From the NCBI RefSeq assembly GCF_016595245.1, contig NZ_JAENHM010000044.1:62001-126000 (forward strand): a stretch of 64,000 nt of DNA. Reading direction: 5' to 3'. This document shows positions 35,434 to 45,294 of the stretch, piece by piece. The position numbers and the translations under genes were made by a program. Source of the stretch: Azospirillum endophyticum. GTDB taxonomy: Bacteria > Pseudomonadota > Alphaproteobacteria > Azospirillales > Azospirillaceae. The notes under the pieces were generated by a model. That model did no database searches, was not told the origin of the DNA, and saw only the letters and a list, made by a program, of their open reading frames with translations. How positions within the stretch are numbered: position 1 is the first letter of the stretch; every line of letters begins with the position of its first letter.

Positions 35434-36978
35434 ATGGCGCCCTTTGCGTACGGTAAGTCGATGGTGTTCGCCGCGGTCGCGGCTTTGGCGCTGCCTGCGG
35501 TCTCCTTTTCCACCGCGGCACTCGCCAACAAAGCGAACGACACGCTGGTCTATGCGTCCGACAGCGAGCCGGAGAACATCAGCCCCTATCATAACAATCT
35601 GCGCGAAGGCGTCATCATCGCCCATCTCGTGTGGGAAACGCTGATCCACCGGAATCCCAAGACCAGCCAGTATGAGCCGGAACTCGCCACTGCCTGGAAA
35701 TGGGTCGATCCGGTCACGCTGGAACTTAGTTTGCGCCAGGGCGTGACCTTTCAGGACGGCTCGCCCTTCACCGCCGACGATGTCGTCTTCACCTTCAACT
35801 ACGTACTGACGCCGGAAGCGAAGGTGGTGACCAAGCAGAACGTCGAGTGGATGGCCGGCGCCGACAAGATCGACGACCACACGGTGCGCGTCCGTCTGAA
35901 GGGGCCGTTCCCGGCGGCGCTGGAGTATCTGTCCGGCCCGACGCCGATCTATCCCGCCGCCTATTTCAAGAAGGTCGGGCTTGACGGCTTTTCCAAGGCG
36001 CCCGTCGGCACCGGTCCCTACCGCATCACGGCGGTGGAGAACGGCAAGGGCGTGAAGATGGAGAAGTACAAGGGCTACTGGAAAGGCAGCCCGCTCGGTG
36101 ATCCGTCCATCGGCAAGATCGAATTCCGCGTCATCCCGGACGGCGAGACCCGCATGGCCGAGCTGATGACCGGCGGGGTCGACTGGATCTGGCGCGTGCC
36201 GAAGGATCAGGCGGACCAGCTGAAAGCGGTGCCGAACGTCACCGTGCTGTCGGCTGAGACGATGCGCGTCGGCTTCCTGCAGTTCGACGCCGCCGGCCGC
36301 ACCGCCGCCGACACGCCGATGAAGAACGAAAAGGTGCGCCAGGCCATCGCCTATGCCGTCGACCGTCCGGCGATGGTCAAGAATCTGGTCGGCGAGGGCG
36401 CGCGGGTGATGAACTCCGCCTGCTTCATCGACCAGATCGGCTGCACCGACGACGGCGTGCCGCGCTACGAGTACAATCCGGACAAAGCGAGGAAGCTGCT
36501 GGCCGAGGCCGGCTATCCGAACGGGTTCGACACCGATCTCTACGCCTATCGCGAGCGCGACTATGCCGAAGCGGTCATCGGCTACCTGCGTGCGGTCGGC
36601 ATCCGCGCCAACCTGCGGTTCCTGAAATACGCCGCGATGCGCGAGGCGGCCCGCGCCGGCAAGGTGCCGTTCCAATACCAGACCTGGGGCTCCTTCTCGG
36701 TCAACGACGCCTCCGCCTTCACGGGGGTGTGGTTCAAGGAGAACGAGGACGACATGAGCCGGGATCCCAAGGTCAGGGCTCTCCTGGACAAGGCGGATAC
36801 CACCACCGACAGCGCGGTGCGCAAGGATCTCTACAAGCAGGCGCTGTCGATGATCGCGGAGAAGGGCTACCTGCTGCCGCTGTTCTCCTATCCCAGCAAC
36901 TACGCCTTCAGTTCCGACCTGTCCTTCACCGCCCAGGCCGACGAACTCCCGCGCTTCTACACCGCTCATTGGAAGTGA
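35434..36978 (+). CDS. Peptide/nickel-type ABC substrate-binding protein (SBP_bac_5)
   Basis: The 514-residue periplasmic protein has a signal peptide ending near AALA and the family-5 features: LVYASDSEPENISPYHNN, TWKWVDPVTLELSLRQGVTFQDGSPFTADDVVFTFN in the variable family order, NEKVRQAIAYAVDR and YNPDKARKLLAEAGYPNG. I use ATG 35434, preceded by GGAG 7 nt upstream; ATG 35407 and a TTG at 35356 are also in frame. It delivers peptides or similar compounds to the permeases downstream, and the two M20 peptidases in the operon suggest the cargo is hydrolysed inside. Confidence 0.9.
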   Translation: MAPFAYGKSMVFAAVAALALPAVSFSTAALANKANDTLVYASDSEPENISPYHNNLREGVIIAHLVWETLIHRNPKTSQYEPELATAWKWVDPVTLELSLRQGVTFQDGSPFTADDVVFTFNYVLTPEAKVVTKQNVEWMAGADKIDDHTVRVRLKGPFPAALEYLSGPTPIYPAAYFKKVGLDGFSKAPVGTGPYRITAVENGKGVKMEKYKGYWKGSPLGDPSIGKIEFRVIPDGETRMAELMTGGVDWIWRVPKDQADQLKAVPNVTVLSAETMRVGFLQFDAAGRTAADTPMKNEKVRQAIAYAVDRPAMVKNLVGEGARVMNSACFIDQIGCTDDGVPRYEYNPDKARKLLAEAGYPNGFDTDLYAYRERDYAEAVIGYLRAVGIRANLRFLKYAAMREAARAGKVPFQYQTWGSFSVNDASAFTGVWFKENEDDMSRDPKVRALLDKADTTTDSAVRKDLYKQALSMIAEKGYLLPLFSYPSNYAFSSDLSFTAQADELPRFYTAHWK

Positions 36979-37051
36979 GCCCGCGGCGGGCCGGCGCAGT
37001 CATCGACCGGCCCGCAGCGCTTCCCTGCACGCTCCTCATCAGGAGGCCGCC

Positions 37052-37969
37052 ATGCTCGCATTCCTGCTTCGCCGGCTCGCCGTTGCGCTGTCGGTGGTGC
37101 TGACCGTATCGGTCATCGCCTTTCTGCTTCTGCACCTGTCCGGCGATCTTGCCACCGACCTCGCCGGCCCCGAGGCGTCGCCCGAGCAGGTGGCGCGGGT
37201 GCGCGTCGAATATGGTCTCGACCAGCCGCTCGTCGTCCAGTACGGCCAGTGGCTGGCCGGAGCCGCCCGGTTCGACTTCGGCCGGTCCTTCTATTTCCGA
37301 GAATCGGTGGCGTCGCTGCTCGGCGACCGTATCCCGATCACCCTGAAGCTCGGCGCCATTTCGCTCGGCCTCGCCCTTCTCGTCGCCATTCCGCTGGGGG
37401 CGCTGGCCGCGGTGAAGCGCGGCAGCTGGTTCGACCGCGCCGCCCTGGCCTTCTGCGCGCTGGGACAGGCGGTGCCGACCTTCTGGCTCGGCCTGACGCT
37501 GATCATCATCTTCGCGGTGAACCTGCGCTGGCTGCCGGTCTCGGGCAATGCGACCTGGAGCCATTACGTGCTGCCGTCGGTGGCGCTCGGCTGGTACGCC
37601 ATCCCGGCGGTGATGCGTCTGACCCGCAACGGCATGCTGGACGTGATGGCGTCCGACTATATCCGGACCGCACGCGCCAAGGGCCTGCGCCCGCACACGG
37701 TGATCTTCAAGCATGCGCTGCGCAACGCGGTGGTGCCGGTGGTGGCGCTGGCGGCGGTGCAGTTCGGCTTCATGCTCGGCGGCTCCATCGTGGTCGAGGC
37801 GGTCTTCTCGCTTCAGGGGCTGGGCCAGCTCGCCTGGGAAGCCATCGCGCGCAAGGATTTCCCGGTGGTCCAGGCCATCGTGATGCTGCTCGCCACGATC
37901 TACATCCTGCTGACCTTCCTTGCCGACCTCCTCAACGCCTGGCTGGACCCAAGGATCCGCGTCGCATGA
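37052..37969 (+). CDS. Peptide ABC transporter permease (DppB type)
   Basis: The 305 residues have about six membrane helices and the DppB/OppB features QVARVRVEYGLDQPLVVQYGQWL, the EAA loop DYIRTARAKGLRPHTVIFKHALRNAVVPVVAL, and ending WLDPRIRVA. AGGAGG lies just upstream. Its stop overlaps the next permease start as ATGA. Confidence 0.92.
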   Translation: MLAFLLRRLAVALSVVLTVSVIAFLLLHLSGDLATDLAGPEASPEQVARVRVEYGLDQPLVVQYGQWLAGAARFDFGRSFYFRESVASLLGDRIPITLKLGAISLGLALLVAIPLGALAAVKRGSWFDRAALAFCALGQAVPTFWLGLTLIIIFAVNLRWLPVSGNATWSHYVLPSVALGWYAIPAVMRLTRNGMLDVMASDYIRTARAKGLRPHTVIFKHALRNAVVPVVALAAVQFGFMLGGSIVVEAVFSLQGLGQLAWEAIARKDFPVVQAIVMLLATIYILLTFLADLLNAWLDPRIRVA

Positions 37970-38889
37970 GCACCACGAGCGCTTCAGGTGCGGCTCCTGC
38001 CGCCGCCGGCTTCGACCCGGTTCCGGTCCGCCGGTCACCGCTGGCCCGTTTCACCAAGCGGGCAGCGCGCCACCCCGGCTTCATGGCCGGCGCGGTCCTC
38101 CTCGCCGTCATCCTCGTCCTGTCGATCGGCGCGCCGCTGTTCACCGCCCACGACCCCTATGCGCAGGACATCTCCCGACGGCTGATCCCGCCGGTCTGGC
38201 ACGACAAGGGAAGCTGGGAGCACTGGCTCGGCACCGACAAGCTGGGGCGCGACTATTTCGCCCGGCTGCTCTATGGCGGCCGCATCTCGCTGATGATCGG
38301 GGCGGCGACGGTGCTGCTGTCGGGCGTGATCGGCACGGCGCTGGGCGTCGCCGCCGGCTTCTTCGGCGGCCGGGTCGACATGGTCATCGGCTACGTCATC
38401 AACGTCCGGCTGGCGCTGCCGGTGGTGTTGGTGGCGCTGGCGGTGGCCGCCCTGGTCGGCACCTCGCTGAACACGGTCATCGTCGTGCTCGGCCTGCTGC
38501 TGTGGGACCGCTTCGCCGTGGTGGCGCGGTCGACGACGCAGCAGATCGCCCACGCCGATTTCGTCGCCGCGGCCCGCGCCATCGGCTGCTCGACGCGGCT
38601 GATCGTCTTCTCGGAAGTGCTGCCGAACATCCTCAACCCGCTGATCGTGGTCGCCACGCTGGAGATGGCCCACGCCATCCTGCTGGAGGCGGCGCTGTCC
38701 TTCCTCGGGCTCGGCGTGCAGCCGCCGCTGCCGTCCTGGGGCCTGATGATCTCGGAGGGCAAGCAGTACATGTTCTTCAGCCCCTGGGTCATCACCATCC
38801 CCGGCGTGGCGCTGGTGGCGCTGGTCCTCGGCATCAACCTTCTGGGCGACGGCCTGCGCGACGTCACCGCCCCCGACAACCGGAGCTGA
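37966..38889 (+). CDS. Peptide ABC transporter permease (DppC type)
   Basis: The 307 residues have an N-terminal cytoplasmic tail, six helices and the DppC pattern HWLGTDKLGRDYFARLLYGGRISL, ADFVAAARAIGCSTRLIVFSEVLPNILNPLIV, and LEAALSFLGLGVQPPLPSWGLMI. It pairs with the upstream permease to form the channel and is translationally coupled to it. The upstream extension of this frame lies inside the DppB-type gene. Confidence 0.92.
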   Translation: MSTTSASGAAPAAAGFDPVPVRRSPLARFTKRAARHPGFMAGAVLLAVILVLSIGAPLFTAHDPYAQDISRRLIPPVWHDKGSWEHWLGTDKLGRDYFARLLYGGRISLMIGAATVLLSGVIGTALGVAAGFFGGRVDMVIGYVINVRLALPVVLVALAVAALVGTSLNTVIVVLGLLLWDRFAVVARSTTQQIAHADFVAAARAIGCSTRLIVFSEVLPNILNPLIVVATLEMAHAILLEAALSFLGLGVQPPLPSWGLMISEGKQYMFFSPWVITIPGVALVALVLGINLLGDGLRDVTAPDNRS

Positions 38890-38894
38890 CGGCC

Positions 38895-39872
38895 ATGCCC
38901 CTGCTCGACGTCGACACCCTCACCATCGAGATCCCCACCGAGGCCGGTCTGCTGCACGCCGTCAACGGGGTGTCCTTCACCCTGGAGCGCGGCGAGACGC
39001 TGGCCATCGTCGGCGAGAGCGGGTCTGGCAAGTCGCTGACCTCGCTGGCACTGATGGATCTGCTGCCGTCACGGGCGGTGCGCAAGGCGCGTTCCCTGCG
39101 CTTCGACGGCATCGACCTGATGGCCGCCGGCCGCCGCGAGATGGAGAACCTGCGCGGCGACCGCATGGCGATGATCTTCCAGGAGCCGATGACCTCGCTG
39201 AACCCCGCCTACACCGTCGGCGACCAGCTGGCCGAGGCGCTGCGCCGCCACCGCCCGGTCGGCCGGGCCGCCGCGCGCGATCGGGCGGTCCATCTGCTGG
39301 AGCGGGTCGGCATCACCGCCGCCGCCTCCCGCCTCGGCCAGTATCCCCACCAGCTGTCGGGCGGCCTGCGCCAGCGCGTGATGATCGCCATGGGTCTGAT
39401 GTGCGAACCCGACCTGATCATCGCCGACGAGCCGACCACCGCGCTGGACGTGACGATCCAGGCGCAGATCCTGCTGCTGCTGCGCGATATCCAGCGCGAG
39501 TTCGGCATGGGGCTGATCCTGGTCACCCATGATCTCGGCGTCGTCGCCCGCGTCGCCACCAAGGTGGCGGTGATGTATGCCGGCCGGCTGGTCGAGACCG
39601 GCCCGGTCGAGGCGGTGTTCGGTGCCCCCAGCCATCCCTACACCCAGGGGCTGCTGCGCGCCATCCCGGTCCCCGGCCGCACCAAGCCGGGCGAGCCGCT
39701 GGGCACCATTCCGGGGCAGGTGCCGAACCTGATCGGTCCGCTGGCCGGCTGCGCCTTCCGCAACCGCTGCGACCGCGCCACCGACGCCTGTGCCGCCGCT
39801 ATTCCGGACCGGGACCTCGGCCCCGGCCACCGCATGGCCTGCGTGCTCGACCCCGTCGCCGTTCCCGCCTGA
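38895..39872 (+). CDS. Peptide ABC transporter ATPase (DppD type)
   Basis: The 325 residues have Walker A GESGSGKS, Q-loop FQEPMTSLNP, signature LSGGLRQRVMIAMG, Walker B LIIADEPTTALD and H-loop THDLG. A C-terminal oligopeptide-ABC extension carries a Cys-rich motif (CAFRNRCDRATDAC) that may bind an iron-sulfur cluster, as in DppD. Five bases separate it from the previous gene. Confidence 0.92.
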   Translation: MPLLDVDTLTIEIPTEAGLLHAVNGVSFTLERGETLAIVGESGSGKSLTSLALMDLLPSRAVRKARSLRFDGIDLMAAGRREMENLRGDRMAMIFQEPMTSLNPAYTVGDQLAEALRRHRPVGRAAARDRAVHLLERVGITAAASRLGQYPHQLSGGLRQRVMIAMGLMCEPDLIIADEPTTALDVTIQAQILLLLRDIQREFGMGLILVTHDLGVVARVATKVAVMYAGRLVETGPVEAVFGAPSHPYTQGLLRAIPVPGRTKPGEPLGTIPGQVPNLIGPLAGCAFRNRCDRATDACAAAIPDRDLGPGHRMACVLDPVAVPA

Positions 39873-39914
39873 TCGCCTTCCCCGATTAAACGTCTTCATT
39901 GACCGGAGACCGAG

Positions 39915-40868
<954 letters not shown>

Positions 40869-40898
40869 CGACTCCTCCCCCAATTCCCGAGTTCCGCC

Positions 40899-42344
40899 AT
40901 GACTCACCAGCCATCGCGTGACGGCGCCATCGCGCGCGCCGCCCAACATTTCGCGTCCGGTGCCTTCCTGGCCGACCTGACGCGGCGTGTCGCCATCAAG
41001 TCCGAAAGCCAGTCGCCCGACCATGGAGCCGAGCTGCACGCCTATCTGGACGGGGAGATGATCCCGTCGCTGGCGAAGCTCGGCTTCGCCGGCACCATCG
41101 TGGAGAACCCGGTCGCCGGTCGCGGGCCGTTCCTGATCGCCAAGCGCCACGAGGCCGACCATTTGCCCACCGTGCTGATCTACGGCCACGGCGACGTGGT
41201 GCCGGGCCATGAGGGGCGCTGGCGCGACGGCATCGACCCGTGGACGGTGACGATCCAGGGCGATCGCTGGTACGGCCGCGGCACCGCCGACAACAAGGGC
41301 CAGCATTCCGTCAACATCGCGGCGCTGGCCCAGGTGATGGCGGAACGCGGCGGCAGCCTGGGCTTCAATGCCAAGTTCGTGATCGAGATGGGCGAGGAGG
41401 CCGGCTCGCCCGGCCTGCGCGCGCTGGCCGAGAGCCATGGCGAGGATCTCTCCGCCGACGTGCTGATCGCCTCGGACGGGCCGCGGGTGATCGCCGGGCG
41501 GCCGACGGTGTTCCTCGGCTCGCGCGGCGCGCTGAATTTCGAGCTGACGGTCGATCTGCGCAAGGGTGCCCACCATTCGGGCAACTGGGGCGGGCTGCTC
41601 GCCAATCCCGGCACCATCCTCGCCAATGCCATCGCCTCGCTGGTCGACGGGCAGGGGCGGATCAGGCTCGATGCGCTGAAGCCGGCCGGCATCCCGCCGG
41701 CGGTCAAGGCTGCCATCGCCGACCTGACGGTGGGCGGCGGGCCGAACGATCCCGAGATCGACCGCGACTGGGGCGAGGCCGGCCTGACGCCGGAGGAACG
41801 GGTGTTCGGCTGGAACACGCTGGAGGTGCTGGCCTTCGAGACCGGGAATCCGCGTGCGCCGGTCAACGCGGTGCCGGCCAGCGCCAAGGCGACGCTGCAA
41901 CTCCGCTTCGTCGTCGGCACCGATCCGGCGAAGGTCCTCGACGCCGTGCGCGCCCATCTCGCCGCCAACGGCTTCCAGCGGGTGCAGGCGACCGCCAGCC
42001 GGATGGAGGCGTTCTCCGCCACCCGGCTCGATCCCACCGACCCGTGGGTCGGCTGGGCGCTGGACTCGCTGGCACGGACGACGGGCAAGAAGCCGGCGCT
42101 GCTGCCCAATCTGGGCGGCTCGATCCCCAACGACGTCTTCGCCGAGGTGTTGGGGCTGCCGACCATCTGGGTGCCCCATTCCTATCCGGCCTGTTCCCAG
42201 CATGCGCCCGACGAACATCTGCTGGCGCCGGTCGTCGAAGAAGCCCTGCGGGTGATGGCCGGGCTGTTCTGGGACCTGGGCGAGACCGGTTCCGCCATCC
42301 GGGACGCTCGCAAGACCGCCGGCAAGGAGGCCATCCGCGCATGA
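40899..42344 (+). CDS. M20 family metallopeptidase (long form)
   Basis: The 481 residues match the M20 dipeptidase/ArgE-DapE-like group. The first metal His and Asp are in IYGHGDVV, the bridging Asp in GRGTADNKGQH, the catalytic Glu pair in IEMGEEAGSPG, and the dimerisation domain has KGAHHSGNWGG. It is cytoplasmic with no signal. Its position right after the peptide importer points to cleavage of imported dipeptides or N-acyl amino acids. The stop overlaps the next start as ATGA. Confidence 0.87.
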   Translation: MTHQPSRDGAIARAAQHFASGAFLADLTRRVAIKSESQSPDHGAELHAYLDGEMIPSLAKLGFAGTIVENPVAGRGPFLIAKRHEADHLPTVLIYGHGDVVPGHEGRWRDGIDPWTVTIQGDRWYGRGTADNKGQHSVNIAALAQVMAERGGSLGFNAKFVIEMGEEAGSPGLRALAESHGEDLSADVLIASDGPRVIAGRPTVFLGSRGALNFELTVDLRKGAHHSGNWGGLLANPGTILANAIASLVDGQGRIRLDALKPAGIPPAVKAAIADLTVGGGPNDPEIDRDWGEAGLTPEERVFGWNTLEVLAFETGNPRAPVNAVPASAKATLQLRFVVGTDPAKVLDAVRAHLAANGFQRVQATASRMEAFSATRLDPTDPWVGWALDSLARTTGKKPALLPNLGGSIPNDVFAEVLGLPTIWVPHSYPACSQHAPDEHLLAPVVEEALRVMAGLFWDLGETGSAIRDARKTAGKEAIRA

Positions 42345-43492
42345 CCCCGCTCGCCCAACGTGCCAGCGACTGGCTGGCAAGCCGCCGCACCGAGATGGAG
42401 GAGATGCTCCAGCGCATCGTCGACATCGATTCCGGCAGCCGCGACCAGGCCGGCATCGATGCGGTCGGCGAGATCATGGCGGCGATGCTGGAGGCCGACG
42501 GCATCGCCGTGACCCGTTTCCCGAACGAGACCTACGGCAGCGTGCTGAAGGCCGATATTCCCGGGCATAGGGGCGGGGCGCCGGTGCTGCTGATGGGGCA
42601 CCGCGACACCGTCTATCCCAAGGGCACGGTGGCAGCCCGGCCCTTCCGCCGCGACGGCGACACCGCCTATGGGCCGGGCGTGGCCGACATGCAGGGCGGG
42701 CTGGTCGTCGACGTCTTCGTGCTGCGGGCGCTGAAGGCGGCGGGCGGCACCGATTTCCCGCTGATCGGCCTGTTCACCGCCGACGAGGAGATCGGTTCGC
42801 CCTCCGGACGCAAGATCATCGAGGAGGTGGCGCGGGGAGCCCGTGCCGCTTTCAACGCCGAGCCGGGGCGGGTGTCGGGCAATGTCGTCACCGCGCGCAA
42901 GGGCGGGCTGACGCTGGATATCAAAGTGACCGGACGGGCCGCCCATTCCGGCGTCAACCACGCCGACGGGGCGAGCGCCATCGGGGCGCTGGCGGCGAAG
43001 ATCACCGCGCTGCATGCGCTGACCGACTATCCCAGCGGCATCACCACCAATGTCGGCGTCATCCGCGGCGGGCGGACGCACAACACCGTCGCCGACCATG
43101 CGGAAGCGGCGCTGGACATCCGCTTCCGCTCCGTCGACCAGCTCGACGGCATTCTGGCGCGGGTCGAGGCGATCCTGGCGGCCGAGGATGTGCCGGGCAC
43201 CAGCGCGTCCTACGAACGGGGGCACCTGTTCATGCCGCTGGAGGAACGGCATGCAGCCGAGCTGTTCGCCCGCTATCAGGCGGCGGCGAAGGAGGTCGGC
43301 TTCGAGGTCGGCGGGGAGTTCACCGGCGGGTGTGCGGATTCAGGCTTCACCGGTGCGCTCGGCGTGCCCTCGCTGTGCGGGCTGGGGCCGGTCGGCGGGG
43401 CCGCCCATACGGAACGCGAATGGTGCCGGCTCGACACGCTGGTGCCGCGCGCCCAGGCGCTGGCGGTCACGATCGCGGGGTTGGAGGGGTAG
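42341..43492 (+). CDS. M20 family metallopeptidase (carboxypeptidase G2-like)
   Basis: The 383 residues have LLMGHRDTVYPKGT, where H and D are metal ligands as in glutamate carboxypeptidase, then GPGVADMQGGLV, LFTADEEIGSPSG with the catalytic Glu, and TGRAAHSGVNHADG in the dimer domain. It is translationally coupled to the other M20 gene. The two enzymes probably act in sequence on compounds brought in by the ABC system. No signal peptide is visible, whereas some CPG2 relatives are exported. Confidence 0.87.
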   Translation: MTPLAQRASDWLASRRTEMEEMLQRIVDIDSGSRDQAGIDAVGEIMAAMLEADGIAVTRFPNETYGSVLKADIPGHRGGAPVLLMGHRDTVYPKGTVAARPFRRDGDTAYGPGVADMQGGLVVDVFVLRALKAAGGTDFPLIGLFTADEEIGSPSGRKIIEEVARGARAAFNAEPGRVSGNVVTARKGGLTLDIKVTGRAAHSGVNHADGASAIGALAAKITALHALTDYPSGITTNVGVIRGGRTHNTVADHAEAALDIRFRSVDQLDGILARVEAILAAEDVPGTSASYERGHLFMPLEERHAAELFARYQAAAKEVGFEVGGEFTGGCADSGFTGALGVPSLCGLGPVGGAAHTEREWCRLDTLVPRAQALAVTIAGLEG

Positions 43493-43511
43493 GTCTGGGA
43501 TATACGGTTTC

Positions 43512-43624
43512 CCCCTCTCCCCCCGGGGAGAGGGTCGGGGTGAGGGGGATGCATAGCGTGGATTCCCGATGGAGGCACGCAGTGCGACCCCCTCACCCTA
43601 ACCCTCTCCCCGGGGGGAGAGGGG
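43512..43624. repeat. Intergenic REP-like inverted repeat, CCCTCTCCCC type
   Basis: Two 37-bp arms (43512-43548 and 43588-43624) are inverted copies with about two mismatches, separated by 39 bp. Each arm itself contains CTCTCCCC/GGGGAGAG. This is the REP-like CCCTCTCCCC...GGGGAGAGGG element common in GC-rich proteobacteria. It lies between the convergent M20 and acdS genes and may also terminate both. Confidence 0.75.
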
Positions 43625-43645
43625 ATTCTCAGGGTCGAGAGTAGC

Positions 43646-44665
43646 TCAACCGTTGCGATACGTATAGCTGTAGCCGTTCAGCGCCGGGGCGCCGCCGAGA
43701 TGGGCGTAGAGCACCTTCGAGCCTTCGGGGAAATAGCCCTTCTTCACGAGGTCGATCATGCCCTGCATCGACTTGCCCTCATAGACCGGGTCGGTGATCA
43801 TCGCCTCGGTGCGGGCGGCGAGGCGGATCGCCTCGTTGGTCTCGGCGCTGGGCACGCCGTAGGCCGGATAGGCGTAGTCTTCCAGGATGACGATCTCGTC
43901 GTCGCGGACCTTGCGGCCGAGTTCGACCAGTTCGGCGGTGTTGTCGACGATCTCGCGGACCTGGGCGCGGGTCTGTTCCGGGGTGCCGGAGGCGTCGATG
44001 CCGATCACGCGGTCGGCGCGGTCGTCGGCGGCGAAGCCGACGATCATGCCGCCCTGGGTCGAGCCGGTCACGACGCAGACGACGATGTAGTCGAACTTGA
44101 AGCCGAGGTCGGCCTCCTGCTTGCGGACCTCTTCGGCGAAGCCGACATAGCCGAGACCGCCGTACTTGTGGACGGAGCCGCCGGCCGGAATGCCGTAGGG
44201 CTTGCCGCCGGCATCCTTCACCGACTGGATGGCGTCTTCCCAGCTCTTGCGGATGCCGATGTCGAAGCCGTCCGAAACGATGCGGCTGTCGGCGCCCATC
44301 AAACGGGTCAGCAGGATGTTGCCGACGCGGTCATAGACGGCGTCCTCGTGCGGAACCCAGCTTTCCTGGACGACCACGCACTTCATGCCGAGCTTGGCGG
44401 CGGTCGCCGCGACCATGCGGGTGTGGTTCGACTGCACGCCGCCGATCGACACCAGCGTGTCGGCACCGGCCGCGATGGCGTCGGGAACGATGTATTCCAG
44501 CTTGCGCAGCTTGTTGCCGCCCATGGCGAGGCCGGAGTTGCAGTCGTCGCGCTTGGCGTAGATCTCGACCTTGCCGCCGAGCGCCTCGGTCAGGCGCGGG
44601 AGGTGTTCGATGGGAGACGGGCCGAAGGTGAGCGGGTAACGTTCGAAGCGTTCGAGGCGCAGCAT
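43646..44665 (-). CDS. acdS: 1-aminocyclopropane-1-carboxylate deaminase
   Basis: The 339-residue PLP enzyme converts the ethylene precursor ACC to 2-oxobutyrate and ammonia, which lowers ethylene in colonised plants. It matches AcdS throughout, from [20 protein letters not shown] at the N-terminus to [11 protein letters not shown] at the C-terminus. Residues separating true deaminases from D-cysteine desulfhydrases are present: PLP Lys K52, S79 in QSNHTR, Y295-E296 in VYEGKS and L323 in AHLGG (one more than Pseudomonas numbering). ATG 44665 gives the usual family length. It is divergent from acdR. Confidence 0.95.
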   Translation of the reverse strand: MLRLERFERYPLTFGPSPIEHLPRLTEALGGKVEIYAKRDDCNSGLAMGGNKLRKLEYIVPDAIAAGADTLVSIGGVQSNHTRMVAATAAKLGMKCVVVQESWVPHEDAVYDRVGNILLTRLMGADSRIVSDGFDIGIRKSWEDAIQSVKDAGGKPYGIPAGGSVHKYGGLGYVGFAEEVRKQEADLGFKFDYIVVCVVTGSTQGGMIVGFAADDRADRVIGIDASGTPEQTRAQVREIVDNTAELVELGRKVRDDEIVILEDYAYPAYGVPSAETNEAIRLAARTEAMITDPVYEGKSMQGMIDLVKKGYFPEGSKVLYAHLGGAPALNGYSYTYRNG

Positions 44666-44805
44666 GGCGGGGCTCCAGTGTCTCAAGTGAAGCGACGGTA
44701 TCACCACGGAAATGAAAGGTGCTCTCGAACTTCGCTATCGAATTGCCGCAGACTGTCCCTAAAATGCCATTCAGTACAGGATCTTTCCCAAAAATTGGGG
44801 CTGGA
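44666..44805. promoter_or_regulatory. Divergent acdS/acdR control region
   Basis: The 140-bp gap is A/T-richer than its surroundings. It holds two small inverted repeats, TTCG-CTAT-CGAA and CCCAA-AAA-TTGGG (44787-44799), the latter just before the acdR start. In Azospirillum and Pseudomonas the Lrp-type AcdR binds this kind of divergent region. Which repeat is the Lrp box cannot be decided by eye. Confidence 0.5.
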
Positions 44806-45285
44806 ATGAGAGAAAACGACACCGCCGACGAGCTCAGCACGACGGACCGAAAGATTCTCCAGCATCTTCAACGGGATGGCCGGATGACGAATGCCGATCT
44901 GGCGGCGGCGGTGCATCTCAGCCCCGCCACCTGCCACCGGCACACGCAACGCCTGTTCGCGGAAGGCTACATCCGCTCCGTCCGGGCCGAGATCGAGCCG
45001 GCCCGGGTGGATCGCGGCACGCTGGTGATGGTCGGCGTGGAGCTTGACCGCTCGACGCCGGAGAGCTTCGCCGAGTTCGAGCGGGCGATCCGCAAGCTGC
45101 CCTTCGTCCTCGACTGCCATCTGGTCGCCGGGGATTTCGATTTCTTCCTGAAGATCCGGGTCAGCGACATCGCGGACTTCAACCGTCTGCACGGGCAGGA
45201 GCTGATCGCGCTGCCGGGCGTGCGGCAGACGCGCACCTTCTTCGTCATGAAGGAGGTGATCGACAACGCGATGCTGGATTTCTGA
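44806..45285 (+). CDS. acdR: Lrp/AsnC family regulator AcdR
   Basis: The 159 residues have an N-terminal helix-turn-helix (STTDRKILQHLQRDGRMTNADLAAAVHLSPATCHRHTQRL) and a C-terminal RAM domain (VMVGVELDRSTPESFAEFERAI, CHLVAGDFDFFLKIRV). Divergence from acdS identifies it as AcdR, the activator of ACC deaminase expression. I use ATG 44806, which opens the usual N-terminus; an upstream ATG at 44764 is in frame. It ends 9 bp from the convergent hydroxyacid dehydrogenase gene. Confidence 0.88.
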   Translation: MRENDTADELSTTDRKILQHLQRDGRMTNADLAAAVHLSPATCHRHTQRLFAEGYIRSVRAEIEPARVDRGTLVMVGVELDRSTPESFAEFERAIRKLPFVLDCHLVAGDFDFFLKIRVSDIADFNRLHGQELIALPGVRQTRTFFVMKEVIDNAMLDF

Positions 45286-45294
45286 AGCTGACGC

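Noticed and set aside
43512..43624. Possible CRISPR array from repeated CCCTCTCCCC blocks
   Set aside because: Only two copies, inverted relative to each other and palindromic, without spacers or cas genes.
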